The notes: generated from the sequence alone by a model not told the origin. 64,000 bases of DNA from an uncultured Alistipes sp. (GCF_910580175.1 NZ_CAJTXD010000002.1:310001-374000), one strand, 5' to 3'; shown: positions 44,811-53,698, counted from the first letter of the stretch. Made by a program: numbers and translations.

Positions 44811-46835
44811 ATGAAAAAAACTATCTTTATGTCCTTTATCGCTTTTTCGTTCGTTTCGTGCGGCGGCGCTTCGCAGCCGGCCGAGGCTCCGTGGATCGTC
44901 GACCGGTTCGACGACGTGAAGGTGATCCGCTATGAGGTTCCCGGCTTCGAAGAATTGCCTTTGGAGCAGAAGGAGCTGATCTATTATCTGGCCCAGGCCG
45001 CCCGCTGCGGGCGCGATATTTTGTTCGACCAGAATTGCGCCATGAACCTGCCCGTGCGGCGGACGCTGGAGACCGTCTACGAGCATTACGAGGGCGACCG
45101 CGGAAGCGCGGAGTGGCGGGCTTTCGAAAAATACCTCAAGAAAGTGTGGTTCGCCAACGGCATCCATCATCATTACTCCAACGACAAGTTCGTGCCCGAA
45201 TTCTCCGAGGAGTATCTGTTGTCGCTCATCGAAACCATCCCCGAGGAGTATTTCGGCGATGAGCTGAACGCCCTGCGCGGTGCCGTCTGCATCGCCATCT
45301 TCGACCCCGACATGTACCCCACGCGGCTCAACCAGACGGCGGGCGACGATCTGCTGCTCACTTCGTCGAGCAATTACTATTGCGGCGTCTCCCAGTCCGA
45401 GGCGGAGAAGTTCTACGCCGCGATGGCCGCCGCCGATGCCGGCAACCCCGAGCCGGTCTCCTACGGCTTGAATTCGCAGTTGGTCAAGGATCGCAAGTCG
45501 GGCCGCATCTACGAGCGCACGTGGAAGGTCGGCGGCATGTACTCGGCGGCCATCGAGCGCATCGTGGAGTGGCTGGAAAAGGCGCAGTCCGTAGCTGCCG
45601 AGCCGCAGAAGTCGACCATCGCTTCGCTCATCGAATACTATCGCACGGGCGACTTGAAAAAGTTCGACGAATACAACATCCGCTGGGTCAAGGATACGTT
45701 GTCGAACGTCGATTTTGTCAACGGATTCATCGAGGACTACGGCGATCCGCTGGGCCGCAAGGCGTCGTGGGAAGCCAACGTCAACTTCATGGATACCGAG
45801 GCGTGCCGCCGCACGGAGATCATCTCCGAGAACGCCCAGTGGTTCGAGGATCATTCGCCCGTGGCGCCGCAGTATAAGAAAAAGAAGGTCAAGGGAGTTT
45901 CGGCCAAGGTCATCACGGTGGCCATGCTCGGCGGCGACTGCTACCCGGCCACGCCGATCGGCATCAACCTGCCCAACGCCGACTGGATCCGCAAGGAATA
46001 CGGCTCCAAATCCGTCACGATCGACAACATTACCTATGCCTACGACATGGCGGCCCACGGCAACGGCTTCAACGAAGAATTCGTCTTGCGGGCCGACGAT
46101 CGCGAGCGCATGGATCGCTACGGCAAGCTGGCCGATGACCTGCATACCGACCTGCACGAGTGTCTCGGCCACGGTTCGGGGCAGCTGGCGCCCGGTGTTG
46201 CGGGCGGCGAGCTGAAGAGTTACGGTTCGACGCTCGAAGAGACCCGCGCCGACCTCTTCGGTCTCTATTATCTGGGCGATCCGAAGATGGTCGAACTGGG
46301 GCTGATCCCCTCGCTCGACGTGGCATGGGCCGGTTATGCCAAATATATTCTGAACGGCATGATGACCCAGCTGGCCCGCATCGAGCCGGGCAAGAACGTC
46401 GAAGAGGCGCACATGCGCAACCGCAAGTTGATCTGCGAATGGTGCTACGAGCGCGGCAAGGCCGACAACGTGATCGAGTGGGTCGAGCAGGACGGCAAAC
46501 GCTATGTGGTGGTCAACGATTTCGCCAAGCTGCGGGCGCTGTTCGGCGAGATGCTCCACGAGATTCAGCGCATCAAATCGGAGGGCGATTACGAGGCGGG
46601 CCGCGAGCTGGTAGAGCGCTATGCTGTGGCGGTCGATCCCGAACTGCATGCCCAGGTGCGGGAGCGCTACAACGCTCTCGGCATCGAACCTTATGGCGGA
46701 TTCCTCAATCCCGACTATCGGCTGGTCGAGCAGAACGGCAAGATCGTCGACGTGGAGATCATCTATCCGACCGATTATGTCGAGCAGATGATGGACTACT
46801 CGAAGAACTATTCTTTCCTGCCGCTGAAAAATTGA
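44811..46835 (+). CDS. dipeptidyl peptidase III-like M49 metallopeptidase, lipoprotein
   Basis: 674-aa predicted lipoprotein (MKKTIFMSFIAFSFVSC, Cys at 17) of peptidase family M49. The zinc motif of DPP III, HExxGH, is present as HECLGH at residues 449-454, followed by EETRADLFGLYYLG carrying the third ligand Glu. It probably releases dipeptides from oligopeptides at the cell envelope. ATG at 44811 was chosen because it starts the signal peptide; the longer ORF from 44040 is a shadow of panC. A lone gene ended by two hairpins. Confidence 0.9.
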   Translation: MKKTIFMSFIAFSFVSCGGASQPAEAPWIVDRFDDVKVIRYEVPGFEELPLEQKELIYYLAQAARCGRDILFDQNCAMNLPVRRTLETVYEHYEGDRGSAEWRAFEKYLKKVWFANGIHHHYSNDKFVPEFSEEYLLSLIETIPEEYFGDELNALRGAVCIAIFDPDMYPTRLNQTAGDDLLLTSSSNYYCGVSQSEAEKFYAAMAAADAGNPEPVSYGLNSQLVKDRKSGRIYERTWKVGGMYSAAIERIVEWLEKAQSVAAEPQKSTIASLIEYYRTGDLKKFDEYNIRWVKDTLSNVDFVNGFIEDYGDPLGRKASWEANVNFMDTEACRRTEIISENAQWFEDHSPVAPQYKKKKVKGVSAKVITVAMLGGDCYPATPIGINLPNADWIRKEYGSKSVTIDNITYAYDMAAHGNGFNEEFVLRADDRERMDRYGKLADDLHTDLHECLGHGSGQLAPGVAGGELKSYGSTLEETRADLFGLYYLGDPKMVELGLIPSLDVAWAGYAKYILNGMMTQLARIEPGKNVEEAHMRNRKLICEWCYERGKADNVIEWVEQDGKRYVVVNDFAKLRALFGEMLHEIQRIKSEGDYEAGRELVERYAVAVDPELHAQVRERYNALGIEPYGGFLNPDYRLVEQNGKIVDVEIIYPTDYVEQMMDYSKNYSFLPLKN

Positions 46836-46842
46836 TGAATGG

Positions 46843-46879
46843 CGAAACGCCTCCGCGGAGTCTCCGCAGAGGCGTTTCG
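46843..46879 (+). terminator. first hairpin after the DPP III gene
   Basis: CGAAACGCCTC (46843-46853) pairs perfectly with GAGGCGTTTCG (46869-46879); only a short T-run follows. Confidence 0.55.
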
Positions 46880-46918
46880 TTTGAGAGAAGCCGGGCCGCC
46901 GTTTTGCATATCGACGAG

Positions 46919-46958
46919 CGAGGGCGCATCCGACATAGGATGCGCCCTCGGTTTTTTT
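46919..46958 (+). terminator. DPP III gene terminator
   Basis: A 13-bp perfect stem, CGAGGGCGCATCC-type arm from 46919 and its complement ending at 46950, loop GACATA, then seven T. Confidence 0.85.
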
Positions 46959-46975
46959 CTCGGGAGAAACGGATC

Positions 46976-47563
46976 TTATTTCTTTTTCGGGTCGCTGCCG
47001 TTGTCGATGGCGAACGTCGAGACGATGACCATCTTCTCGTCCACGTTGTTGGGGTTCGAAACGATCACGCCGTATTCGCCTGTCGGGCGTTTCTCGAAAG
47101 TCAGCCGGTAGCTGCTCTCGCCGTATTTCTTGGCTTCGAAAGGCAGGTACTCCATCGTGTTGCTCTGCACGTTGAAAGTGCCTACGGCCGAAATCACTGC
47201 CGAACGGTTCTTGGGCGTGGCTTTCATGCGGAAGACGCGCACGATAGACATCGGGTCGGCTTTGTTGTCTTTGGCCCGCACGATCAGTTCGATGGGCTGC
47301 GAGCCGTCGAGCCGTACGTTTGCCGTGCTGCCGTCGATCACGACCTTGGTCTTCTGCTTGGCAGCGGCGAATCCGGCGATGTAGACGCCTGCTCCGGTCT
47401 TGATGCGGACGTTGTGCTTTTCGAGTTTGCTGGCCGAGCCGTCGGGGAGCACCGCCACGACCTCGCCTTCGAATTCGGGTTCGAGGGTCTGAGCTGCCGC
47501 TGCGTCGATTCCTCCGGCCCATGTCCAGGCCGCGAAAGCCATCAGGAAGAGAATCTTTTTCAT
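46976..47563 (-). CDS. secreted protein of unknown function
   Basis: 195-aa protein with signal peptide MKKILFLMAFAAWTWAGGIDAAAA. The mature part is beta-rich and soluble, with EFEGEVVAVLPDGSASKLEKHNVRIKTG-type stretches and a Lys-rich end. No family recognised. ATG at 47563 starts the signal peptide. Its promoter lies directly beside a 9-C tract and cassette B. Confidence 0.75.
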   Translation of the reverse strand: MKKILFLMAFAAWTWAGGIDAAAAQTLEPEFEGEVVAVLPDGSASKLEKHNVRIKTGAGVYIAGFAAAKQKTKVVIDGSTANVRLDGSQPIELIVRAKDNKADPMSIVRVFRMKATPKNRSAVISAVGTFNVQSNTMEYLPFEAKKYGESSYRLTFEKRPTGEYGVIVSNPNNVDEKMVIVSTFAIDNGSDPKKK

Positions 47564-47602
47564 GGTGTTGGGGTTTAGAGTTCGGTGCATCTGCACTTGT
47601 TG

Positions 47603-47610
47603 CAAAGTTA
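47603..47610 (-). promoter_or_regulatory. -7 box of the secreted-protein gene
   Basis: Minus-strand TAACTTTG, perfect consensus, 39 nt upstream of the ATG. The place of the -33 element is occupied by a run of nine G on this strand (47633-47641). Confidence 0.55.
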
Positions 47611-47632
47611 AGTATTTCTGGTCAAAAAAGTT

Positions 47633-47641
47633 CCCCCCCCC
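47633..47641 (+). repeat. homopolymer of nine C
   Basis: Nine C on the plus strand (nine G on the minus strand), 22 nt upstream of the -7 box at 47603-47610, followed by seven T. The longest C/G homopolymer noticed in the window. Confidence 0.85.
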
Positions 47642-48163
47642 GATTTTTTTGCCGAAATGCCGAAAAAGATAAAAAACAACCCGTAGATGCTTGGACGCAG
47701 CGCACGGAAAAAGCATCTGCCCGGTTCCCGGTGTTCAGCGGGTTCACGTTGCCCGACGTGAAGTCCAAAAAGGCCGCGTTGATATTACCGGCAGCATAGG
47801 ACGAAGATGCCCAGTAGAGGCCGCGCGTGCCGACGCTCGTCAAGGCTCCCGACGCGTTGTTGCGGTGGCCCGCGGCGAATGTTTTGGCAAGCAATCGCTG
47901 GGATGAATGGCCCGGAGAAGCCGACGGCGGCAGCCCCGGGACAGACTGGGATAGATAACTAACGGCACCGCAAAACAGAAAACAAACGTTTTTGCACCGA
48001 ATCGTCGGTGCCGAATGAACCGTCCGCACCTAATTTTCTGCGCTGAACTTTTGCATCAACTTCTTTTTTGCGCCTTACGCCGTCAGTGGATTGCTGAATC
48101 TACGTACCGCACTGGCGGAAGCCGTGACCTCCGTCATTCCGGGTATGAAGTTGCTTTTTATCT
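47640..48163 (-). repeat. dispersed degenerate cassette, copy B
   Basis: About 524 bp homologous to 30451-31016. On this strand it begins AGATAAAAAGCAA directly after the stop codon of the PH-domain gene. It shares AGATTCAGCAATCCACTG (48084-48101) and a ~46-bp block at 47985-48030 with copy A, and ends in the FISUMP-like fragment plus TTTTTTATCTTTTT. Both copies lack the same internal part of the domain. Confidence 0.8.
47685..47879 (-). pseudogene. C-terminal FISUMP/lectin-fold-like domain fragment, copy B
   Basis: The frame reads AAGHRNNASGALTSVGTRG, LYWASSSYAAGNINAAF and ends FSVRCVQAS. Compared with copy A over 64 codons there are no gaps, and 13 or more codons ending in C differ only at their first two bases. 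Copy B keeps more AAC codons than copy A. No start codon or full domain is present. Confidence 0.7.
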
Positions 48164-48680
48164 ATTCTTCTTCGATCGGACGGTTGCCGCCCGGCGGCGT
48201 CAACTCTGCTGTCAGTCGGTCGGCATCCTGGCACGACACATAGAGCCGATCTTCGTAAATGTCGATGATCTCTACGAAGTTGCTCCATTGCGTGGCGTAG
48301 ATTTTTACCCGTTCGAAGCGATGGAGGTCAAAATAGTAGCCATAGTAGCCGAAGAATCCGCAGCTGCCGAACAGCGGCACGATCCATTTCATCCGTTTGG
48401 TCTCCACCCGGTGCACGGACGCGATTTCGTCGCGGCGGATTTCTGTGATGTCCAGCAGGCAGCGGATTTCCACCGTTTCGTCGGTTACCACGATTTTGCG
48501 GGGAATCGAAAGCGCCATCAGTGCGATGAGCGCCACGATGAACGAAGTAAACCAGGCCGAAAGATAGCCGCCCTCGTAGAGGTAATAGAGTACGCCGCCC
48601 AGCAATGCGAAGACGATCAGATAGATCGCCGTCCAGTAGATCGTGTGGCGGTCGAAGCGATATTTGTAGGTGTTTTGCAT
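48162..48680 (-). CDS. membrane protein with bacterial PH-like domain
   Basis: 172-aa protein: two hydrophobic segments at residues ~15-60 (IYWTAIYLIVFALLGGVLYYL, WFTSFIVALIALMALSI), then a PH-like beta-rich domain (KIVVTDETVEIRCLLDITEIRRDEIASVHRVE). Function unknown. It follows ispD by 19 nt as the last gene of the M23 peptidase-ispD operon. The stop codon directly borders cassette B. Confidence 0.75.
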   Translation of the reverse strand: MQNTYKYRFDRHTIYWTAIYLIVFALLGGVLYYLYEGGYLSAWFTSFIVALIALMALSIPRKIVVTDETVEIRCLLDITEIRRDEIASVHRVETKRMKWIVPLFGSCGFFGYYGYYFDLHRFERVKIYATQWSNFVEIIDIYEDRLYVSCQDADRLTAELTPPGGNRPIEEE

Positions 48681-48699
48681 GGTCGGTCGTTGCGGGTCG

Positions 48700-49404
48700 T
48701 TATTCAATCGGCAGGCCTTCGCAGGCGTTCTCCTCGCGGGCGGCAAACAGGGCTTCGGCGATCGCGATGTCTTCCGGCGTGGTAATCTTCAGATTTTGCC
48801 GCTCTCCCTCGCAGAGACGGACGGCATGTCCGCTTCGTTCGACCACCGAGGCGTCGTCGGTAAACTCCGGATCGTAGTCGGTGCGGTAGGCTTCGCGGAG
48901 CAGGGCGGCGTCGAACACCTGGGGCGTCTGTACGATCCGCAGGCGTCTGCGGTCGAGCGGGTACGAAGTCCCGCCGTCCGTTTCGCGGTAGGAGTCCGCC
49001 GCTTCCACGACCGGAATCGCCGTGCCATGTTCTGCGGCTTCGGCGGTCAGGCGGCGGATCAGCTTTACCGAGCCTAAAGGACGCACGCCGTCCTGGACAG
49101 CAATCAACCCCACATCTTCCGGCAGTGCGGCCAATCCGTTGCGCACCGAGTGGAATCGTTCGTTACCGCCGGCCGTTACGGTGTGGGGCGCTACGTCGAA
49201 ACGGGCGCGCAGGTTGTTCCAGAAGCCGATGTATTCGGCAGGCAATACGACCACGATGGAGGCGCCGGGCAGCGCCTGGGCGAAGTTGCCGATCGTATGA
49301 GCCAGCACCGGCCGGCCGGCCAGCAGGGCGAATTGCTTGGGAATGCTTCCGCCGCATCGCCGCCCCTGGCCGCCTGCTACGATGATGACCCCGCTGCGTT
49401 TCAT
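48700..49404 (-). CDS. ispD: 2-C-methyl-D-erythritol 4-phosphate cytidylyltransferase
   Basis: 234-aa enzyme of the non-mevalonate isoprenoid pathway. The nucleotide-binding N-terminus VIIVAGGQGRRCGGSIPKQF has the usual Arg/Lys residues; VQDGVRPL and RIVQTPQVFDAALL follow; TDDASVVERSG is the C-terminal signature. ATG at 49404 lies 14 nt after the peptidase stop. Confidence 0.95.
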   Translation of the reverse strand: MKRSGVIIVAGGQGRRCGGSIPKQFALLAGRPVLAHTIGNFAQALPGASIVVVLPAEYIGFWNNLRARFDVAPHTVTAGGNERFHSVRNGLAALPEDVGLIAVQDGVRPLGSVKLIRRLTAEAAEHGTAIPVVEAADSYRETDGGTSYPLDRRRLRIVQTPQVFDAALLREAYRTDYDPEFTDDASVVERSGHAVRLCEGERQNLKITTPEDIAIAEALFAAREENACEGLPIE

Positions 49405-49418
49405 GGGCGCCGGGCAGT

Positions 49419-50699
49419 CTATTCGGCCGTTGCCGGCTGCAACACGGCTGCCGGAATAACGATCGAATCCAGTTGGGTAATGCGCTCTTCGTCGGACACC
49501 TCGCCGTTCAACTCGGCGATGATGCGGTCGCGGACGAATTCGAAAGTTTCGCGGTTCGCCTTGGCGATCGGCTCTGCCGGACTCTGGGGAATCTTCAGCG
49601 GGTCGATGGGCGTGCCGTTGCGCCATACGCGGTAGTCGAGGTGCGGGCCGGTCGAAGCGCCGGTCGAACCTACGTATCCGATCAGCTGTCCTTGCGACAC
49701 GCGTTTACCCTTGGCGATGCCCTTGGCATAGCCGCTCAAGTGGAGGTAGCCGGTCATCAGGTTGTTCGGATGCTTGATCTTGAGGGTGTTGCCTCCGCCG
49801 CCGGCCCAGCCCTTGAATGTTATTACGCCGTCGGCCACAGCGTGTACGGGCGTTCCCTTCGGCGCTGCATAATCCACGCCCGTGTGCGGACGGTAGACTT
49901 TGTAGATCGGGTGCTTGCGGGCGTAGCTGAATTTCGAGCTGATGCGCGTATATTTAAGCGGAGCCTTGAGCATTTGTTTGCGCAGGCTCGTTCCGTCGGC
50001 TTCCCAATATTGGATTCTGCCGCCCTGGCGGTAGGGAATGGCGTAGTATTCTTTGCCTCCCTGGGTAAACTTAGCGCCCCATATGCGGTTGATGCCTGCC
50101 GGTATGGTGTCGTCGATGAAACGTTCGTCGTAAATTACCGTGAAGCTGTCGCCCTTCTGTATGCCGAAGAAATCTACCGTCCATTGGTAGATGTTCTCCA
50201 TTTCGGCTGCCAGAGCGTAGGGCAGATTCTGCTCCATGATCGATCCCCAAAGCGACGATTTGATGACCGCGCTGCGCTTGGTGCGCCGCAGAGTCATGGG
50301 CTTGGTGTCCTGACGCACCGATACCGAGTCGGCGTCGTGGAATCCGAACACCACGTAGTCGGTCAGCCCGGTTTCGTAGACCAGATAGTCGAGGTGCGGG
50401 CTGTAGAGCGAGTCTTCGTGGATGAAGACCGTGTATTTGTGACCTGGGCGGATGTTGCGCAGCGGGAACACCTCTTTGGAGGCGCGGTCGAGTCGGTCGA
50501 TCTGGCGGGCCGTGACGCCGTAGCGGTTGAGTATCTTGCCCATGGTTTCGCCGGGGCCGATTTCGCCGCTTTCCAGGCGGTAGTTGTCGGCGTCGATGCC
50601 GTAGACCAGGTTCTGTTGTTGCGCGGCCGGTTCCGTGCGGTCGCATGCCCCGGCCGCCAGGGCCAGTGTTGCAAGCAGGGAGAGGGTGATTTTTTTCAT
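49419..50699 (-). CDS. M23-family peptidoglycan endopeptidase lipoprotein
   Basis: 426-aa predicted lipoprotein (MKKITLSLLATLALAAGAC, Cys at 19) with a LysM-like/OapA-type N-terminal region (LESGEIGPGETMGKILNRYGV) and a C-terminal LytM domain. Zinc ligands: HTGVDYAAP and HLDYR; the catalytic region YLHLSGYAKG is intact, so it is likely an active cell-wall hydrolase. ATG at 50699 was preferred over 50705 because the promoter box ends at 50709. Confidence 0.9.
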   Translation of the reverse strand: MKKITLSLLATLALAAGACDRTEPAAQQQNLVYGIDADNYRLESGEIGPGETMGKILNRYGVTARQIDRLDRASKEVFPLRNIRPGHKYTVFIHEDSLYSPHLDYLVYETGLTDYVVFGFHDADSVSVRQDTKPMTLRRTKRSAVIKSSLWGSIMEQNLPYALAAEMENIYQWTVDFFGIQKGDSFTVIYDERFIDDTIPAGINRIWGAKFTQGGKEYYAIPYRQGGRIQYWEADGTSLRKQMLKAPLKYTRISSKFSYARKHPIYKVYRPHTGVDYAAPKGTPVHAVADGVITFKGWAGGGGNTLKIKHPNNLMTGYLHLSGYAKGIAKGKRVSQGQLIGYVGSTGASTGPHLDYRVWRNGTPIDPLKIPQSPAEPIAKANRETFEFVRDRIIAELNGEVSDEERITQLDSIVIPAAVLQPATAE

Positions 50700-50708
50700 A
50701 CGCATAGG

Positions 50709-50740
50709 CAAAGATAGTGCAAGTCGAGCGCAAAAGCAAA
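50709..50740 (-). promoter_or_regulatory. promoter of the M23 peptidase-ispD operon
   Basis: Minus-strand TTTG (50737-50740), 20 nt, TATCTTTG (50709-50716), only 9 nt from the ATG at 50699; the transcript should be nearly leaderless. Confidence 0.7.
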
Positions 50741-50848
50741 CAAAGTTTGCATTTTGCCGAGACGCCGCCTATCTAAGCGGGAGCTTGTCTCCCGCAAATC
50801 GTGCAAGTCGAGTTGAAAAGCAGCCATGTTCCATGTTTTGCCGAGACG
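50717..50848 (+). repeat. two 48-bp direct repeats upstream of the M23 peptidase gene
   Basis: Copies 50717-50764 and 50801-50848 both begin GTGCAAGTCGAG, share AAAAGCA, and end TTTTGCCGAGACG; the centres differ. Between them is a 7-bp hairpin GCGGGAG-CTTGT-CTCCCGC (50777-50795). The first copy spans the promoter spacer and -33 element. Confidence 0.75.
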
Positions 50849-50945
50849 TCGTTCGTGTCCGTCGGTTTTTTCCCTCGCCGGGTCTTCCGTTTTATTCTTC
50901 GGGAGGGCGGTTTTTTATCCGGGCTTGAGATTTGTAAATTTTTAT

Positions 50946-50976
50946 TTTGTCAAATCGGTAAATATTGTTATCTTTG
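50946..50976 (+). promoter_or_regulatory. lpxK promoter
   Basis: TTTG (50946-50949), exactly 19 nt, TATCTTTG (50969-50976), 30 nt before the lpxK ATG. Confidence 0.78.
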
Positions 50977-51005
50977 AAAATTCCGGATAATTGCATTTTG
51001 AAGAG

Positions 51006-52049
51006 ATGACCAAAAGTTTGCTCGCGCCGATGGCCTTCCTGTATAAGTTGGGGGTGACGTTCCGTCATCGTCTCTTCGATTGGGGGTTTCTCAAAAGCGA
51101 GCGTTTCGACATTCCGATCATCTGTATCGGCAACATTACCGTGGGCGGCACCGGCAAGACGCCGATGGCCGAGATGCTCATTTCCTACATGTCGCAGCGT
51201 TACAACATCGCTTTGTTGTCGCGCGGTTACGGCCGGCGCACCAAGGGTTACCGCGAGGTGCAGTGTTCTTCGCATTACCGCGAGGTGGGCGACGAGCCGT
51301 TGCAGATCAAGCTCAAGTTTCCCGACACGCTGGTCGTCGTTTGCGAAAAGCGGGCCGATGCCATTCGGAGGATTCGTGCCGAGCATCCCGAGATCGACCT
51401 CATCATCATGGATGACGGATTCCAGCATCGTTACATCGAGCCGAAGATCAACGTTGTGATGATCGACGCCACGCGCCCCGTTCAGCATGACAAGATGTTG
51501 CCCGCCGGGACGTTGCGCGACTTGCCCTCCGAGTTGTATCGGGCGCATTATTTCGTCGTCACGAAGTGTCCCGAGAAGATGGCGCCCATCGACCGGCGGA
51601 TTCTGCGCAAGGTGTTGATTTCGATCGCTTACCAGCGGGTTTACTATACGCGTTTCGAGAGTTTCATCCCGCAGCCGCTCTTCCCGTCGGAGGCTTCCGG
51701 CGAGCCGGTGGCGCAGGGCGGCAAGGTCATTGCACTCTCCGGCATAGGCAATCCCGAGCCGTTCCTCGAAACGCTGCGCAAGCAGTATGACGTCGTAGCC
51801 GAGATGACGCTCGATGACCACCATGTATATCGCGTGCGCGACATCCGGGCGCTCGGGACGTTGCTCGCCGCGCATCCCGGGGCCGTGATCGTGACTACCG
51901 AGAAGGACGCCGTGAAGCTGGTCAACCGGGAGAAGATTCCCGCCGATATCCGGCGCAGTTTGTATTATCAACCGATCAATATTTCGTTCATAGAGGATTC
52001 GGCAACGGATTTTCTGCAAAGATTAGAAGAAGATGTTAGAGGAAATTAA
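51006..52049 (+). CDS. lpxK: tetraacyldisaccharide 4'-kinase
   Basis: 347-aa inner-membrane-associated kinase of lipid A synthesis. The P-loop is TVGGTGKTPMAEML near residues 45-58; SRGYGRRTKGYREV, DDGFQHRYIEP and the C-terminal TTEKDAVKL are family features. ATG at 51006 is preferred over a TTG at 50991. It overlaps punA by 17 nt. Confidence 0.95.
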   Translation: MTKSLLAPMAFLYKLGVTFRHRLFDWGFLKSERFDIPIICIGNITVGGTGKTPMAEMLISYMSQRYNIALLSRGYGRRTKGYREVQCSSHYREVGDEPLQIKLKFPDTLVVVCEKRADAIRRIRAEHPEIDLIIMDDGFQHRYIEPKINVVMIDATRPVQHDKMLPAGTLRDLPSELYRAHYFVVTKCPEKMAPIDRRILRKVLISIAYQRVYYTRFESFIPQPLFPSEASGEPVAQGGKVIALSGIGNPEPFLETLRKQYDVVAEMTLDDHHVYRVRDIRALGTLLAAHPGAVIVTTEKDAVKLVNREKIPADIRRSLYYQPINISFIEDSATDFLQRLEEDVRGN

Positions 52050-52839
52050 GAAGACCGCAGCGTGGATCCAGGCGCAGACCGCCGGATTCCGCCCCGAGGT
52101 GGGCATCGTGCTCGGCACGGGCTTGGGCGATTTCGCCGAACAGATCGAGGCCGCCTATTCGTTGGATTACAAGTCGATTCCCGGGTTTCCCGTTTCGACG
52201 GTCGAGGGGCACAAAGGGCGTCTGATCTTCGGTACGCTGGAGGGCCGCAAGGTCGTCGCCATGCAGGGGCGTTTCCACTATTACGAGGGTTACACCATGC
52301 AGCAGGTAACGTTCCCCGTGCGCGTGTTGCAGCAGCTGGGCATCGGTTACCTCTTCGTTTCCAATGCTTCGGGCGGCATCAACACGTCGTTCCGTGTGGG
52401 CGATCTGATGGTTATTACCGATCATATCAATTTGATGCCCAATCCTTTGATCGGGCCGAACCTCGCCGAGTTGGGGCCTCGTTTCCCCGACATGCACAAT
52501 TGCTATGACAAGGAGCTGATCGCCCGCGCCACGGCCATTGCCGAGCAGGAGAGCATCAAGCTCCAGTACGGCGTTTACGTCGGCGGCACCGGCCCTACGT
52601 TCGAGACGCAGGCCGAGTATCGTTATTTCAAAGCCATCGGCGGCGATGCGGCCGGCATGTCGACGGTTCCCGAGGTAATTGTCGCCCGGCACATGTCGAT
52701 TCCTGTGTTCGGCGTTTCGGTCATTACCAACTGCGGCCTCTCCGACGAGATCGGCGATCACGAGGATGTGCAGTTGCAGGGTAAGAAGGCCGGCGTGAAG
52801 ATGCAGTTGCTGTTCCGCCGGATGATTAAAGAATTGTAG
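52033..52839 (+). CDS. punA: purine nucleoside phosphorylase
   Basis: 268-aa trimeric-type PNP that releases purine bases from nucleosides with phosphate. Motifs: VGIVLGTGLGDFAEQI, GRFHYYEGYTMQQVTFP, SNASGGINTSF and GVYVGGTGPTFETQAEYR; the base-binding TNCGLSDEI is complete. It overlaps the end of lpxK, indicating translational coupling. Confidence 0.95.
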   Translation: MLEEIKKTAAWIQAQTAGFRPEVGIVLGTGLGDFAEQIEAAYSLDYKSIPGFPVSTVEGHKGRLIFGTLEGRKVVAMQGRFHYYEGYTMQQVTFPVRVLQQLGIGYLFVSNASGGINTSFRVGDLMVITDHINLMPNPLIGPNLAELGPRFPDMHNCYDKELIARATAIAEQESIKLQYGVYVGGTGPTFETQAEYRYFKAIGGDAAGMSTVPEVIVARHMSIPVFGVSVITNCGLSDEIGDHEDVQLQGKKAGVKMQLLFRRMIKEL

Positions 52840-52846
52840 AGAGCAT

Positions 52847-53371
52847 ATGGTCAATAAAGTTATTTTGGTTGGCAACGTCGGCATGGAGCCGGAGGTTCGC
52901 ACGACTGAAAACGGCGTGAAGGTCGCCCGCTTGCGCTTGGCTACCACCGAGCGGTTTTTCGACCGCCAGACCAACGAAACGCGCGAGCATACCGAGTGGC
53001 ACACGATCACTTTGTGGCGCGGTCTGGCCGATGTGGTCGATCGCTACGTGCACAAGGGATCGCAGCTTTATATCGAGGGACGTCTGCGGACGCGCGATTG
53101 GGTCGACAAGGACAACAACAAGCGTTATACCACCGAGATTCTGGCCGACAGCATGAATCTGTTAGGTCGGCGAAGCGACAGTGCGATGTCCGACGGCGCG
53201 CAGGGCGGTGCTCCGGCACAGCCTTACGGTGCGGCGTATGGAGCTGCGCAGAGCGGCGCCGGGGCGGTTCAGCCTGGTGCGGTTGCGGGCGATGCCGGAC
53301 ATTCGGCTCCCGGGCAGCCCGCTGCGGCGCCTGCCATGCCTGCCGACGATCCCGACGATCTGCCGTTCTGA
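52847..53371 (+). CDS. ssb: single-stranded DNA-binding protein
   Basis: 174-aa SSB: OB-fold at residues 1-110 (MVNKVILVGNVGMEPEVR, RTRDWVDKDNNKRYTTEI), a Gly/Ala/Pro-rich linker, and the acidic C-terminal tip DDPDDLPF that binds partner proteins. It follows punA by 7 nt. Confidence 0.95.
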   Translation: MVNKVILVGNVGMEPEVRTTENGVKVARLRLATTERFFDRQTNETREHTEWHTITLWRGLADVVDRYVHKGSQLYIEGRLRTRDWVDKDNNKRYTTEILADSMNLLGRRSDSAMSDGAQGGAPAQPYGAAYGAAQSGAGAVQPGAVAGDAGHSAPGQPAAAPAMPADDPDDLPF

Positions 53372-53698
53372 TAGTTGCGGCGGCCCGGACGTGCAAAGGC
53401 ACCGAGTGGTTGCATTGGCATTTTTCACTGACACTTCGGGATGATATTTTTGGTGTGCGAGCGGCAAAAGCCGTTCCGGAGCGGCTGCAAGGGAAATCGT
53501 ACCTTATGAATTCGTTCTTATGCCGTTGCTATTCCGGCGAGGAACGGACATCCGCATGAAAAATTTGTTGAAATATTTGGTTTATTAAATAAATCGATTT
53601 ATATTTGCAATATGGGTTAAGTAGGGGCAACGTCGCGCGGGTTTGCCCTTCCCTTTTCCGGATAAAGTTTATATTGTAAACCGATTAAAATTATTATT
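53372..53698 (+). other. 327-nt intergenic region after ssb
   Basis: No gene or clear ssb terminator was recognised. It becomes AT-rich after 53560 and holds the promoter at 53576-53607 for the next gene. Confidence 0.5.
53576..53607 (+). promoter_or_regulatory. promoter of the membrane protein/regulator pair
   Basis: TTTG (53576-53579), 20 nt, TATATTTG (53600-53607), about 85 nt of leader before the start at 53699. Confidence 0.7.

Noticed and set aside
44676..47522. Long N-terminal extension of the panC frame
   Set aside because: It is antisense to the M49 peptidase gene and runs through promoter and terminator sequences; panC starts at 44675.
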